A stretch of DNA of 64,000 bases from Deroplatys truncata (Eukaryota > Arthropoda > Insecta > Mantodea > Mantidae). Where the stretch lies: the NCBI GenBank assembly GCA_030765065.1, contig CM060978.1, positions 115,363,692-115,427,691 on the forward strand, read 5' to 3'. Of the stretch, positions 24,489 through 36,529 are shown piece after piece. The stretch's first letter is position 1, and each line of letters begins with the position of its first letter. A program made the translations under genes and the position numbers. The notes beneath the pieces are model-generated. The model did no database searches, was not told where the DNA came from, and saw only the letters and a list, made by a program, of their open reading frames with translations.

Positions 24489-26330
24489 AGAAGTGTGTTT
24501 TTTCGATGCAGCCAGCTCATATATCTATTGTATTTAAGCCTGTGAGGAAACGTTTGTGCTATTGTTATAGTTAGAAAATGTATAGTAGGCGGCGAAGGAG
24601 GCGAAATTTCGAGAAAAACAGGCAGAGTACAGAATTGGCCACAGGTATATAGCCACATGTTTGAGCTCTTAAGCCAATCAGAAGTGTATAAAATATCACG
24701 CTACCAAGGGCGCGAAAAGTAGCCAATAGGCAAATTGTTTGTTCCAAGCGTGGGGGAGCTTATTATAAGTAACGCCGAAATTACTCATCAATACGCTCGT
24801 CATGTGAACCTCACAGAATCCATGTTCGTCAGCGAGAAGAATTCGCCCGCATCGATTCCGCGGTCTTAGAAAGCGCCGATGTAGTTATTCCGGCTAAATA
24901 AAAGTTACTTCCGCGAAGATGTTGAGATAGGTCACAAGTTATGTCATTAGGTGAAGTATGATTAAATTAGACAATTGCGCGTGCGTCAATGAAACAGTGG
25001 CGTGAAACACAAAGGATAAACTTTACTACGTCAGGAATATTATAACAGTGGCATTTAACAATAACAGTGGCAGTTTACATTCATATAATGCAAAACAGTG
25101 ATATATTACTCAAAAATTGAATCAGTGTTAATTAGTGACTTACAAAATGTATACATGTTCTTAAACCTATTCAGTGATCCAGTTATATTGTCCACGGTCC
25201 TAGATCCTTGTATACACCCTGAGAAAGAACCTAGCCCAGGCAAACCTATAAATCACGAACCCAAAAATAATTCGCCGGAGATTAGCAGCAGAAGCAGCAT
25301 CACATCTGAGGAACTTCGAGGCAGACGGACATCAAACCGGAGACTCCGATGAGCCGAGCCATCCCGTCCAGACGACACAGCTTGCTTGAAAGGCAAACAA
25401 TAGGATATTACCGCCTCAGATATTAAGGCGTTACAAACTTTTAATTAAATATAAATGGCCGCAAAAGAAAATCTTAGCTGAGAAATAAGAGATCTTCCAG
25501 AATTGAAGCGAAAAACAAAAGAATCAATTGTTGTTTCTCTGATTTCTCTCCCCAACATCTTGGATAAGACGCTTTGGATCACAGGGATGAGGAATTAAAT
25601 AAAGATATGGCGACAGAAAAATCCACGGTTAACTAACACAGCACTCAACTAACTACCGAGCAAAACCGTGAAGAAACCGTCAGTCGTCTGCCGGCCTCAG
25701 AGTATTTGAGCCCAGGACTTGCCAAAAGCAAGCCATTAGCACTACCGCTTTGCTAATCCACTGTGAAACTAAGAGCCTGCTTACAATGAAAATTAAGCAT
25801 GGACATAATGACGTAAAACTTAGGCACAAACGTAACGCGATATGTTGTCATTGACGCGACAAATGGAAACAAACAGCACGCAATCGCAGGAGTGTGGATA
25901 GCTGAGCTAATATGGCGGTTTGAAAAGCGAACACCGACAAAAGAGGTTTTGTGTATGTATTAAAGTGAACAAAAGCTAGCTATCCGGTTAAAGGCAATAC
26001 TCACAAAAAAGCAGCATCTACCATCACAATTTGTTTTGTTGCAATTTTTATAGATATAATCAGTAATTCCTGGCCCGCGATCTTACTATTATTAGTTTCA
26101 AATGGGAAGAGTTCTGCTCTGCAGCGAATGAGGTGCATTTGCGTGCACAGCGTTGCCGCCTCGTTACCCCTACTCTTTTCATATTTCCCTCTCACTCACT
26201 GGCGCTAGAACGGTCGACGTAAAGCAACCCAAACTGAATTTTCTAAACTTTTATAATTCTCCTGGTGTTTAAATTCATAATTGGGAATATACTCGCATGT
26301 TACGTACATATTTTTTAAGTGTTATATAAT
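24016..26330. other. Unassigned DNA with GA tract and possible LTR-like promoter region
   Basis: A GA microsatellite occupies 24455-24487. Around 24685-24900 a GTATAAAATATC sequence is followed about 215 bp later by GGCTAAATAAAAG, a spacing of TATA box and poly(A) signal that could belong to a solo LTR or to a promoter; no partner LTR was found. The 84-codon open frame at 25098-25352 has no recognised domain. Confidence 0.3.
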
Positions 26331-26352
26331 TATAGGTTATGAATTACCTGTG

Positions 26353-26572
26353 CTTTTAATCTTGCCTCTCCGCAAATGCGAAACACACTTGCTTTACCGA
26401 CACCACACGCTTTAGCAGTAAGGTGTTGAGGATTTTTGAAATCAAATTGATTTCTGTGTTCCTCATTGTTGCATTTTTTTAAAAACGAGTAGACTCTAAA
26501 TATAATACTTCGAGCCTGACTTCGCAATACCTGCCTCTTTGACTCGCCACTAAATTCACCACAATAAGCCAT
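26353..26572 (-). CDS. Candidate first exon with HTH domain, transposase-like family
   Basis: The minus strand begins ATG at 26572 and encodes about 73 residues with IIFRVYSFLKK near residue 23 and HLTAKACGVGKASVFRICGE near residues 50-69, a helix-turn-helix pattern shared by an insect transposase-like family. The frame reaches GAGGCAAGATTAAAAGCACA then G/GTAATT, a good splice donor at about 26353, and the open frame otherwise stops 7 codons later. The following exon was not identified on the minus strand. It could be the first exon of a live or dead gene. A degenerate relative is at 6020-6420. Confidence 0.4.
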
Positions 26573-27440
26573 TGCACTATTTTACTCTTGCTGCTTGCTC
26601 TCTGAACAATTGCATACTGACATTAACTGTGTAGGGTAAATAAACTCCAACCCAGATTTAGAAACAACACACAATAATAAACATGTGACGGCTCACGTTC
26701 TGCAGAATCAGTATTCTACAAGTAACACAAGTGAGCTGGGTGGGCTCTTTGTTTTAACAAACGCCTTGGTTTTTCAACATAATTCTTTATCACCATCAAG
26801 TCAGTAGTTCTGTATAATTACAAATATATATATATATACATAATGTATATATACATGTGTATATATACATAATGTATACAATAATGCATACATACAAATA
26901 ATGTGACCATTACAGTGCTTACGTGGTTATGATATAACATATGGGTATGTTTATTCGTTTGTATTATGAAAACTATTTGAGCTAAAAATGTGGTTTTTAC
27001 GGTTGTGTTACGAAAATTACTCCCTACCTTCTAGTGGGTTACTTTTTGCAAAATTTGAATTTTTGTCTTAGCGCAAATTGTACGTATTAGAAACAAATTC
27101 GCTTAGCGTGCGTCACGCCTAGCTTACGGCGAATGCAATATGACAACACAGCGGAACTCCGATAGGTTGCCGCTCTGGCCGCGCTCAAGGACAAACATCA
27201 TCCCATTTGAAAATCACAGTAGAAAGGTAGTCAGCGAGTCCAATTTGATGCGAGATGGCAAAATAATCACGTGACGAAAATAATTGCTCTCTGCTTGTCT
27301 AGTTTCATGTTTGACGTAGACAAACTTGACAGCTTGGACTTACATTTAATTCAATGCTTATTTTTGTTTACGTGATTCATTGTGAACGTCTCCGTTTCAA
27401 TACATATTATCTCTAGCTTTTAAGTGAACGTTATGTTACC
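26573..27440. other. Unassigned DNA with TA-rich repeat
   Basis: It contains imperfect TATATACATAATG repeats at about 26820-26890. The rest shows no recognised feature. Confidence 0.4.
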
Positions 27441-27698
27441 AGCAGGATACAAAGGAGAGAGTGAGGCCACTTTTTGACCAAAAATGCGTTTATATGGGAG
27501 AGATAGGGAAAACGAGGAGAGATGCTAGGCTAGACAGTGGTTGAACGTGGAATATGCGTTTATATGGGAGAGATAGGAAAACTAGGAGAGATGCCAGGTT
27601 AAAAGGGGGTAGAGGATTAAAAAATGCGTTTATATGCGAGAGAGATAGGGAATACGAGAAGTGCAAGGCTAGACAGGGTGAAAGGGGATATACCACAC
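27441..27698. repeat. Copy A terminal repeats, segment left of the LTR retrotransposon
   Basis: Three units beginning ATGCGTTTATATG at 27484, 27554 and 27623 and containing GAGATAGG and CTAGACAGG-like words, about 70 bp apart. They are the same unit that fills 45290-45900 and 48115-49450. Confidence 0.8.
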
Positions 27699-27699
27699 A

Positions 27700-28854
27700 C
27701 ACACACTCATATATATATTATATATATTATATATATATATATATAAGAATTGTACATAGTAATAATATAATTCACCAAGAAACATGTTAAATATTTAACG
27801 ACCAAGAATTGTTCAAAGCAGATTGTATGAGACGGGTGAGTTAGCAAATTACAGGTAAAAGATAATTCTAGGTAGAGTCAACCTTTCACCAAGCTAATGA
27901 ACAGGGAGCCGGTAGCGGTAAGAAGAAATAGAAAGAGGCAGATAGAGAAAAGAAAGAGACGGAGATATTAAATCCGATGATGGTGATGATGAGATGCGCT
28001 TTAAGGGCACTAAACAGCTATGGTCATCAGCGCCCTTACGAAGTATAAAATCTAAAGTCCAGAAATAAAATATGGGTAAAAAACCGCATAAACAAAAACA
28101 CAATAAAACAAGCTTTCGAATTTTAAAAGCATCACTAAAACATGGTAAATAAAACAACACAAGAGTAAACGACGTGTCAAGAACTGTAGAAAGCACGGGA
28201 CAAGAGCGCCATCTCTCCCAGGGAGAAGTGATGATGATGATGATGATGATGATGATATGAGGTTTAAGGGCGCTCAACATTTAAGGTTATCAGCGCCCTT
28301 ACAATGTATGCTTCCTGACGTGTCATGGGGACGCGTATGCGTGGAGTGGAATATTCTCATACATGTTAAGGTAACGCGGTCTGAGGGCCAATTACAAATG
28401 CCGTTACATTTTGAGGCGCGGAGGTAAGCGTCACTAGGCTCAGGTATATAAAGGGGAACAAAGTCCCAGATTTTCACTCTCTTCTAGAATCTCGTCGACG
28501 CAAAGTGCTACTCTCTTGACGACAAATTTACGTGTGTGGGTGGGAAGACGTGCAGTTAATTTAGGCTCCTGATTTATTTTAATGGTGGGAATTGGTATAA
28601 TGGGAAAAGCCCTCCGCCCATAAAATAACTTATTTGATAATAAACCACGTTTATTAAGGGAAATGCAGTATATTTTAATTTGCCTCACCTACGATAACCC
28701 CGAGCCCCAAGAAATTAGCTATATAGGTAAAAATTACGAATGGAAAATACAGCAGCCGACGAGCATCCATAGCCGAGGACAAGAACACTGCAGCAGAGCG
28801 GATAAGCTAGAGAAACGTTTTCCAGATGCTACTGATCAACGATTTCCCGCTACA
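27700..28854 (+). repeat. 5' LTR, carrying an internal 334-bp insertion
   Basis: It matches 35734-36528 along its length from AAGAATTGTACATAGTAATA to GATTTCCCGCTACA. Relative to the 3' LTR it contains extra sequence at 27976-28309. The start lies in a TA-rich microsatellite and is approximate. A TATATAAAGGGG promoter-like sequence near 28445-28456 recurs in the 3' LTR near 36110-36120. Confidence 0.75.
27976..28309 (+). mobile_element. Short GATGATG-containing retroelement inserted in the 5' LTR
   Basis: The segment is absent from the 3' LTR. It is built of two related parts: GATGAGATGCGCTTTAAGGG…CATCAGCGCCCTTACGA and, after a GAT microsatellite at 28228-28256, ATGAGGTTTAAGGGCGCTCA…TATCAGCGCCCTTACAA. 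It resembles a family of short insect repeats having a TTTAAGGGcgc…ATCAGCGCCC core; the class assignment is tentative. Confidence 0.55.
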
Positions 28855-28856
28855 AA

Positions 28857-28870
28857 TGGCGCCAACGTGG
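28857..28870 (+). other. Primer-binding site of the LTR retrotransposon
   Basis: TGGCGCCAACGTGG begins two or three bases after the 5' LTR end. A TGGCGCC start is common in retroelement primer-binding sites; the matching tRNA was not determined. Confidence 0.55.
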
Positions 28871-29073
28871 TTTCAGTAAACGAGGCACCACCCACGCAAT
28901 CAAGGAGTGAACGTAAATCAGCTTCAAAGGAGTCACCACCCACGCAACTCGACCTTCAAGAACTTAAAGTCTACAAAGAGTAACGTACCAAAATATAATT
29001 AAAAGTTTATATCAGTCACAATTGTTAACTGCTAAATTGCAGGTTGCTCAGAAATAACAAAATTTTAATCATG

Positions 29074-30959
29074 GCTGAAAAATCCAATGCTGACACCCAC
29101 GTAGAGGGAGAAGCCAGTGCTCCACCTCTGGGCCAGCATAATAATTACACACAACCTGAGTTACATCCTATTGCAACTCAAAACATACCAGATAATGTAA
29201 CAATTAACATTAAATTTTGCAAATTTAATGCAGTTACTGCAGTCCATGCTCACTTCAACATTGAGAGATTCGAATAGACAGGAACGATTGAAAGAAAAAA
29301 AATCACAACAAATAGCCAACAATTACAGGAAAGGTTCGTTTTTAGCAATCAAATATTATAAGAACAAATCACAACCAATAATCAGCATGTACAGGAAATG
29401 TTCGCTTCTAGCAACCAACAACTAAACAATGTACGGGAAATGTTAGATTCCAGTAAGCAACAATTGCAGGAACAAATCACAACAAATACCCAGCATGTTC
29501 AAGATATGTTAAGGACAGGCAAATATTCAAACAGAGGTTTTAACATTAAAACAGGAGTTGCAAGTCACTAAAGGGGAAATAGCCACTTTGTCCAAATTTG
29601 TCACTTCACAGGTAGAAACACTAACAGCTAATAATGAGAGAATGCAAAATCAGTTAGGGCAGGTAAAAGCAACATTAGCATAAAGCCAACAAGCATTAGC
29701 AAACAGGGTAGATTCTGAACTCACAGCCGTTAAGAAAGTGGTAACTGCTTCTCAGGTAGCAAATTCGCAAGAAATTAATGAACTTAGAAATGTTGTACAA
29801 ACAATTAATGCAGTAAATGATAGAGAAATTAACGAGTTACGGAATTCTGTACAAAGATTGGAACTGGAACCTACTGCAAGTCAAAGTTCACCTAGTTAAT
29901 GCGAAGATCGACAGACCCCGGCAGCACTCCATTGTTATCGGGCGAAGCCTCCAACAATTTACGTAATCAATGTAATTATAATGTGCATGCTAGAAGTGTA
30001 ACGCCACCGGTCACCTGCTCTCATAATACTGGTAACTTAAATTCTCACTTGTTAAATGAGTTGTCACCCCCAATATTAGATGAAGTAAAAGGAGATCAAA
30101 AACAATTCATTAGTGAATTGGAACAATACTTTAGATTAAAAGCCACTCCCGAGGAGATAAAATTAAAGAAAATGCTTAAAAGGGCGTGCACTGAACTGGC
30201 TGCGGCTCAGGTTGGGAGATTCTTTGTCGTAGTAAATTTAAACAAGTTTTTCTATTACGTTACTGGGGACTAGCAGAGGTTAACAAAGTTAGACTACAGC
30301 TCAATGGCCGCTATAATCAGAATATTCACGGCAGCTTGATTATGTATTCAAATTGGCACAAAAGAGCAAACCAATAGAGTCGCCACTGTCAGACTCAGAA
30401 GTGATTGCTCATCAACCATTTTGAACCACAAATACGGAATGGTTTAATTGCTGTCCAACCACAAACGATTTCAAAAATGCTGGAGCTCATCACAGCTTTC
30501 GACCAGAAGCCCAGCATAAGCAAACACCGGAGCAACTATCCACAAGATGGCCGCCAATCACCACCATTTTCGGGGACCGGGGCAAGAGCCTCTCACTACA
30601 ACAATTTACGGCACACGGCGTCACCAAGGACAAGGAATAAATTCCAGCCACCACGATATGAGAGAAGACAACAATATCAACGTAATAGACAACAGAGGCC
30701 ACATGGAAGAGAAGCACACATCAATAATATCCGCTACACGGGGCATAGCAATTATCACCAAGACAACCGCAACAATGGAGGCAGAAACTCGCCTGACCAA
30801 AACATTCACCAAGGAAACCGTGAAAGACGCCGGAGATATCCCAATGGATCAGGGAGACACATTCCGGTACCCTCACGGTTTATAGAAAATACGAACATTG
30901 GGAGAAGATGGGGATCAAACCCGGAATTGAACAATGACCCCCCCAAGCACAAGCAATAA
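29074..30959 (+). pseudogene. gag-like region of the LTR retrotransposon
   Basis: It opens MAEKSNADTHVEGEASAPPL at 29074. After frame breaks, 29280-29880 carries tandem repeats of about 57 bp encoding EQITTNxQHVQEM-like units, a probable coiled coil rich in Gln and Asn. The segment 29899-30273 includes SPPILDEVKGDQKQFISELE, a capsid-like block. The segment 30405-30959 ends in a basic Arg/Gln/Asn-rich tail typical of nucleocapsid regions without a visible CCHC knuckle. Several stops separate the pieces, so no intact Gag is encoded. The call rests on position between LTR and protease and on composition. Confidence 0.55.
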
Positions 30960-31134
30960 TCAGAATCCGGGAAACAAGCCCAGGTGTTTGCTGGGGCCAG
31001 GGAAACACCTTACACACTGCTGACAGAAGAAAATCGTCAAACTCAGGGCCCATTGCTTCGATACAAAAGTGCAACAATGGCGAAGGATACACAAATGCGG
31101 ACAAGAGGATGGAAAATAAGGAAAACAACGAATC

Positions 31135-34100
31135 GCCGAGAATTACAGTGGATATAATGGATGCCACTACAACAGTGCTCTTAGATACTGGTACAAATAT
31201 TTCTGTGTTCTGAAGATAATTTCCAACAATTGATGAATAGAAAAATTAAAATCATGTCGCTAGCCATTAAAAATGTTTATTTTACTGTGGCAATAACAAA
31301 AAGGGCAGAAAGGGTAAAGCACCAAGCCATGTTTTCCATAAAAACAGCAGATAAAACATTCAATTTAATTTTCTTGATTGTGCCACGACGCAACAAACAG
31401 TGTTTATTGGTGCAGACTGTTTTTATGCTTGGGGAAGCATCATCAATTTTGAAGAAAGAGTCTATCATTGGAACAGGGAACTATTCAAGTACCGTTCAAC
31501 AAAAAAAAATTTAAACAGAAACAGAGGTCCCACCGAGGAAGAACTGCAAGAGGAAGAAGTTTTTGTGGAAACAATCACGGTGCAGATGAATTCATGATCG
31601 ACATTAACAATGTAAATGAGGAATCACAGAACCTTACTGCAGAAGGCGAGAAATGCGAAGAAGCACTTAATGTTCACACGCAAGCTATTAACGGATAGTC
31701 AGAACACTTTGGCCTGTATATGTTGCATGCCGATCGACTACCAAGTGAGCAAAAACCAGTCCAGGTCCTTCATCAAGAGGTGTTGAGAGCCGACAAAGAC
31801 CTCGCGGCTCAGATAAAACACACAGTAGCAGCGGCACAAGACGTGTCGGACCACCAAAGAAAATGGTTATCACTTGTACTTTAGAAGAACAAAGAAGTTT
31901 TTTCATCGCAACCAGGATGTTGTTGAGCCTACACACATTCTTTTGAAATCAAACCAATTGCACCATATACCCATAAGTGCCGTAACCCACCCTTTGCAAT
32001 AAGGGTGATGATGTTATTGCAGAAATGATCAATAATAGTATAATAGAACTCTCAAATTCAAAATATATCAATCCATGTTGTTGGGTTAGAAAGCCAAATG
32101 GCAAATTACGCATGACCTTAGACGCCAGAAAGATAACTTCAGTCACACTGCCCGACCATTTCAGAACTAAAGGTATTGATCAATTACTGACGCATGTAAA
32201 AAGTGGAAGATATTTTTCAAGTATAGATCCAATACAAGCCTTCTGGCAGATTCCGCTACAGAAAACTTAAAGACAACTTACAGGCTTCCTCCACAAAGGC
32301 AAAATATTTTCTTTCAAAGTCGTCCCTTTTGGTGTATCCACAAGTAGCGCAGCACTTCTAAGAGCAGTCCATTCCATGTTTGGTGAAACTACAGCCAACT
32401 TTGTCGTACAGTATGTGGACGATTTTTTAACTTACGACTCTGATATTGACCAACACATACGCCATATTGATTGTCTTATCCACTTTAAAGAACTATGGGA
32501 TGACAATAAATATTGAAAAATGTCGCTTCTTTGTCACCGAAACAACTTCTAGGATACATTATATGCAAAGACGGCATAAAACCCAACCCAGAACGAATAG
32601 AAAGCATACGCCACATACCCGAGCCCAGGAACTTGAAACAACTCAGAAGATTCTTCGGCATCATCCAATATCAAAGTAAATGTCTAATAAACTTCGCCAA
32701 GGAAGCAGCGCCACTCAGGAAACGTCTGCAGAAAAATGTAAAATGGACCTGGAAAGCAGAAGAAAAAGAGGCATTCCAAAGAATAGACGAATTGTTTGCT
32801 CAAACAGTACTATAAGAAAGACCAATAGACGGCGTGCCCTTCCACATCTATGCAGATGCCAGTGTGGAAGGTTATGGAAGTGTATTACGCCAGACCGATA
32901 GAGGACAATATGCAGGTCATCGCCACTGCATCAAGAGGACTGATAACAGAAAGAAACGCCTGTCAGGGAAATGGAAATTGGAGCTATATACTTCTCCTTG
33001 CAGAAATTTAAGCAGTTTATTTACAACTGCAAGATAATAATACACACAGATCACATAAGTCTAGAATTTATCAATGTAAACTAACCAGTACCAAGATTTC
33101 ACGCTACATCCATGCAATTTTGTCTTAAGATGTGGATATCATACACATACCCGGGGTCGTTAACGTTTTCAGTGATGTGCTATCTCGACTCCCGCGGTGC
33201 AACCCGCTACCGGAAAACAACAGCAGCCCTTTCCATGAGATTAAAATTATGACCTTGCAGACGGAGAGCAAACAAAGTATCACAAAAGCTCTACGAGACA
33301 TAAAATTGTGGCAGAACGATGAAGATACAAGAAAACTGTTACAAACGGCGCCAGAGATAGCGCCAGAGATAACAGGGAACCCTACAGTCACAATTGGCAA
33401 ACATCAAAACGTCCTATATAAATTACAGGGTGATCCACCAAAGTTGAAAACTTATATACCAAAAACAATCGAACAATTATTGATAGCCGCATTCCACCAG
33501 TCGCTCGTCCATGCTGGATCAGAGCGTAAACATTGCAGAACATTTTTATATGAAGAAACTACACCAAAAGGTCAGAAAAATGATATCAACCTGCAAACTG
33601 TGCCAACTGGTCATACCTATAAACGTGAAGTTTGACACACAGATGCAGTCAGTAATTCGGGAACAACCAGGAAAATGCTGATCTGCATAGACACGCACGG
33701 TCCGTTACCAACTAGCAAATTTGGCACAAAATTCATTCTAGTATTTTTAGACGTTTTTTCGAAGCACACGAAAATATATCCAATAAAGGCCATCACAGCC
33801 AGGACGTGTACAAGAAAGTTACTAAATGCTTACTTTCCAGAGTGTAGAATGATAAGCTCCCTCTTATGTGACAATGCTACAGCTCAGAGGAGCAAGTTAT
33901 TTACAAAGACGCTAAGCAACAAAGGGATAAAATTATACCATAATTTCAATTATTATCCACAAGGGGACATGTCAGAGCGCATTCTAAGGGATATTACCGG
34001 TTATTTTAGCATTTTGAATCACAAACGCCACACAGGATGGTACGACCATTGCAAACATATTGAGTTTATCATCAATAACTCGGTGAACGCCACTACAGGC

Positions 34101-34510
34101 TACGCGCCAGTCAACTACAATTTGGAAGAAACCCGAAACCCATACTTAAGAACACGCCGAAAACCATAGCTAAGGGACTGGAGGAAACACCGCTGGAACA
34201 ATGCCAGAAAGCCCTGGAAAGAATTCGGAAAAAGGTAGATCACAGAAAACAAAATCAGCTAAAAGGCACCGGAAGTAGTGGACACCAAAACCTGGAGACC
34301 TAGTTCTCGTCAGGAATAAGAAAAAATAGTCAGCCTGGAGCAAACAATATCATAGAATGTATCTACTGTACAGAGGGCCAGCGGAGATAACAGCCCAGTA
34401 TGGTCCACACACTTACCAATTAAAGGCTTTAGATGATAACAAAATTTGGGGAACCTATCAACGGCAATTATTAAAGCCATTTAAAACAAAGACGTTGTTC
34501 CAACGCGCAT
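31135..34510 (+). pseudogene. pol region: protease, reverse transcriptase, RNase H, integrase
   Basis: In order: protease LLDTGTNISVF (about 31178-31210); reverse transcriptase with WVRKPNGKLRMTLDARKI (about 32080-32135), SSIDPIQAFWQIPL and the catalytic YVDDF (about 32411-32425); RNase H block HIYADASVEGYGSVLRQ (about 32840-32890); integrase zinc-domain area AAFHQSLVHAGSERKH (about 33488-33535); integrase core with ICIDTHGPLP, LLCDNATAQRS and SERILRD (D,D,E with 34 residues between the last two); and a C-terminal RGPAEITAQYGPHTYQLKAL block (about 34375-34430). The layout is Ty3/gypsy. Stops and frameshifts occur between and inside domains (for example after IPLQKT and after HIEFI…), so the product is not made intact. 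Confidence 0.85.
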
Positions 34511-35047
34511 AAAAGGTATCATTATGTATACATATAGCAATAATATTTAGAGTATATTTTATATATAATGTCATTGGTCACTTTTTGACCGGTCACCGAT
34601 TACTTAGAAGTAGTAAATTCGCCATGGGCGAGAGAAAAGAATTTGTGAAGAAAATTAGTAACAAGAAACGTAAACAAATATTTACGCTAATTTGTGTGAA
34701 AGCTACTTTCACTCTTGCAAACACTAACTTAATATGTAAATTTAACATTTATAATTTGTACAATAGATTTAATATTTCAAGTGTAAGGGTTCATTCAAAT
34801 AATGTGTATGTCTTGATAGCTAAAGAAGGGACAACAGTAAATTTAATACACTATGAAAAATATTTGCAAAATCCAACAAAAATAAAAAACTAAAATTTGT
34901 GGGTTAATTAAGAATAGTTAAAACTTGTTTTTCTTATATTACAACCAAGATTTACGGTTAAAGGTCTCAGAGAGCAGGCACCGCGGCCGACACGGTAGCA
35001 TTTTAGTTAGCTACAAAAAACATTGTAATTAGTTGTAAGCAGTGCAC

Positions 35048-35338
35048 AAATTTAAACTGAGTTTTATTTATGGACCCTCTTTAACTACTATGGTTTAGCG
35101 TCCCATTCCATATTGGACGTGAAAGACCGGTAATTTTGTTCAGAGGCCTCTTTATCAGGCTTGAGGTTCTTTTTCGTGCCGTAAATCTACGACACGGGAC
35201 CACCGGCTTTACTTCCCTTCCGAAGGAAGCCATGCTAAGGATTTTTACGCCTGAAAAACTCCCTCGCCCTCCGCCGGGTTTGAACCCGCGACCTTGGGAA
35301 CTAGAGGCTAGCACGATACCACTAGTCCACGGAGGACG
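35048..35338 (-). mobile_element. tRNA-derived SINE, copy 2
   Basis: Reversed copy of the 2421-2714 SINE: the tRNA-like head CCTCCGTGGACTAGTGG reads leftward from about 35338 and the B box GGGTTCAAACCCGG from about 35290. GCAGTGCA (35038) and GCAATGCA (35343) outside the ends may be a slightly diverged target duplication. It lies downstream of the retrotransposon integrase. Confidence 0.8.
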
Positions 35339-35692
35339 ACGGGCAATGCATACAATATGCGTGTGAAGTGGCCTAAAAATACAGGCAACCAAAGGGCTAG
35401 TTCAAGTGAATAAGTGAAATAGTGAAAAAGAGCCCAAAATACGAGTTTTCGCTAAAGTGGGAACAGCAAACTAAAGTGAAACCACCTCCGAAAACGAAGA
35501 GCGAAAATTTTATTTTTTTTCTCTCTTTCCCTTGTGCTACTCAAACAGAACACAAACAATCACCAGTTGTGCTGGACATTCAAAAACAATATGAAGCTAC
35601 TTCACATTATAGCACTATAAATTGTCAATGTCTAAAAAATTGTACATACCTATTATTACTTCTTTTATTGTTAGTTCTAAGCAGATTATTTG

Positions 35693-35694
35693 TG

Positions 35695-35735
<41 letters not shown>

Positions 35736-36528
35736 AATTGTACATGGTAATAATATAATTCACCAAAAACATGTTAAAATATATTAACGACCAAGAATTC
35801 TACAAAACAGATTGTAAGACACGGGTGAGCTAGCAAATTCCAGGTAAAAGATAATTCTAGGTAGAGCCAACCTTTTACCAAGATAATGAACAGGGAGCCG
35901 ATAGCAGTAAGAAGAAATAGAAAGAGACAGATAGAGAAAAGAAAGAGACGGAGATATTGAATCCGCTTCCTGACACGTCATGGGGACGCGTATGCGCAAA
36001 ACTTTGGAGTGGAATATTCTCATACATGTTAAGGTAACGCGGTCTGAGGACCAAATAGAAATGCCGTTATATTTTTAGGCGCGGAGGTAAGCGTCACTAG
36101 GCTCAGGTACATATAAAGGGGAACAAAGCCCCAGATTTTCACTCTCTTCTAGAATCTCGTCGGCGCAAAGTGCTACTCTCTTGACGACAAATGTACTGTG
36201 TGCATATGGGTGGGAAGACGTGCAGTTAATTTCGACTCCTGATTTATTCTAATGGTGGGAATTGGTATAATGGGAAAAGCCCTCCTCCCATAAATTATTT
36301 GATTTGATAATAAACCGCATTTATTAAGGGAAATGCAGTATATTTTAAATTGCCTCACCTACGATAACCCTGAGACCCCAAGAAATTAGCTATATAGGTA
36401 AAGATTAGGAATGGAAAATACAGCGGCCGACGAGCATCCATAGCCGAGGACAAGAACACTGCAGCAGAGCGGAACAGCTAGAGGAACAACGTTATCCAGA
36501 GGCTACTGATCAACGATTTCCCGCTACA
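35693..36528 (+). repeat. 3' LTR
   Basis: It starts near TGTAATATATAT and ends CCCGCTACA. It aligns with the 5' LTR apart from the 334-bp insertion there and many point differences, which suggests an old insertion. It is followed at once by Polinton copy A terminal repeats (GGGCTAGACGG). Confidence 0.75.
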
Positions 36529-36529
36529 A

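Larger units (their letters stand above)
27700..36528 (+). mobile_element. LTR retrotransposon inserted in Polinton copy A
   Basis: Two related LTRs (about 27700-28854 and 35693-36528) flank a primer-binding-like TGGCGCCAACGTGG (28857-28870), a gag-like region and a pol region with protease, reverse transcriptase, RNase H and integrase blocks in Ty3/gypsy order. Copy A terminal repeats lie directly outside both LTRs. AAGGG occurs at both outer junctions and might be a target duplication, but the LTR start is hidden in AT-rich repeats so this is unproven. Multiple stops and frameshifts make it inactive. A SINE sits in its 3' region. Confidence 0.8.

Noticed and set aside
34585-34893. Envelope gene of the LTR retrotransposon
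   Set aside because: The open frame lies after integrase, but no signal peptide, transmembrane segment or cleavage pattern could be supported.
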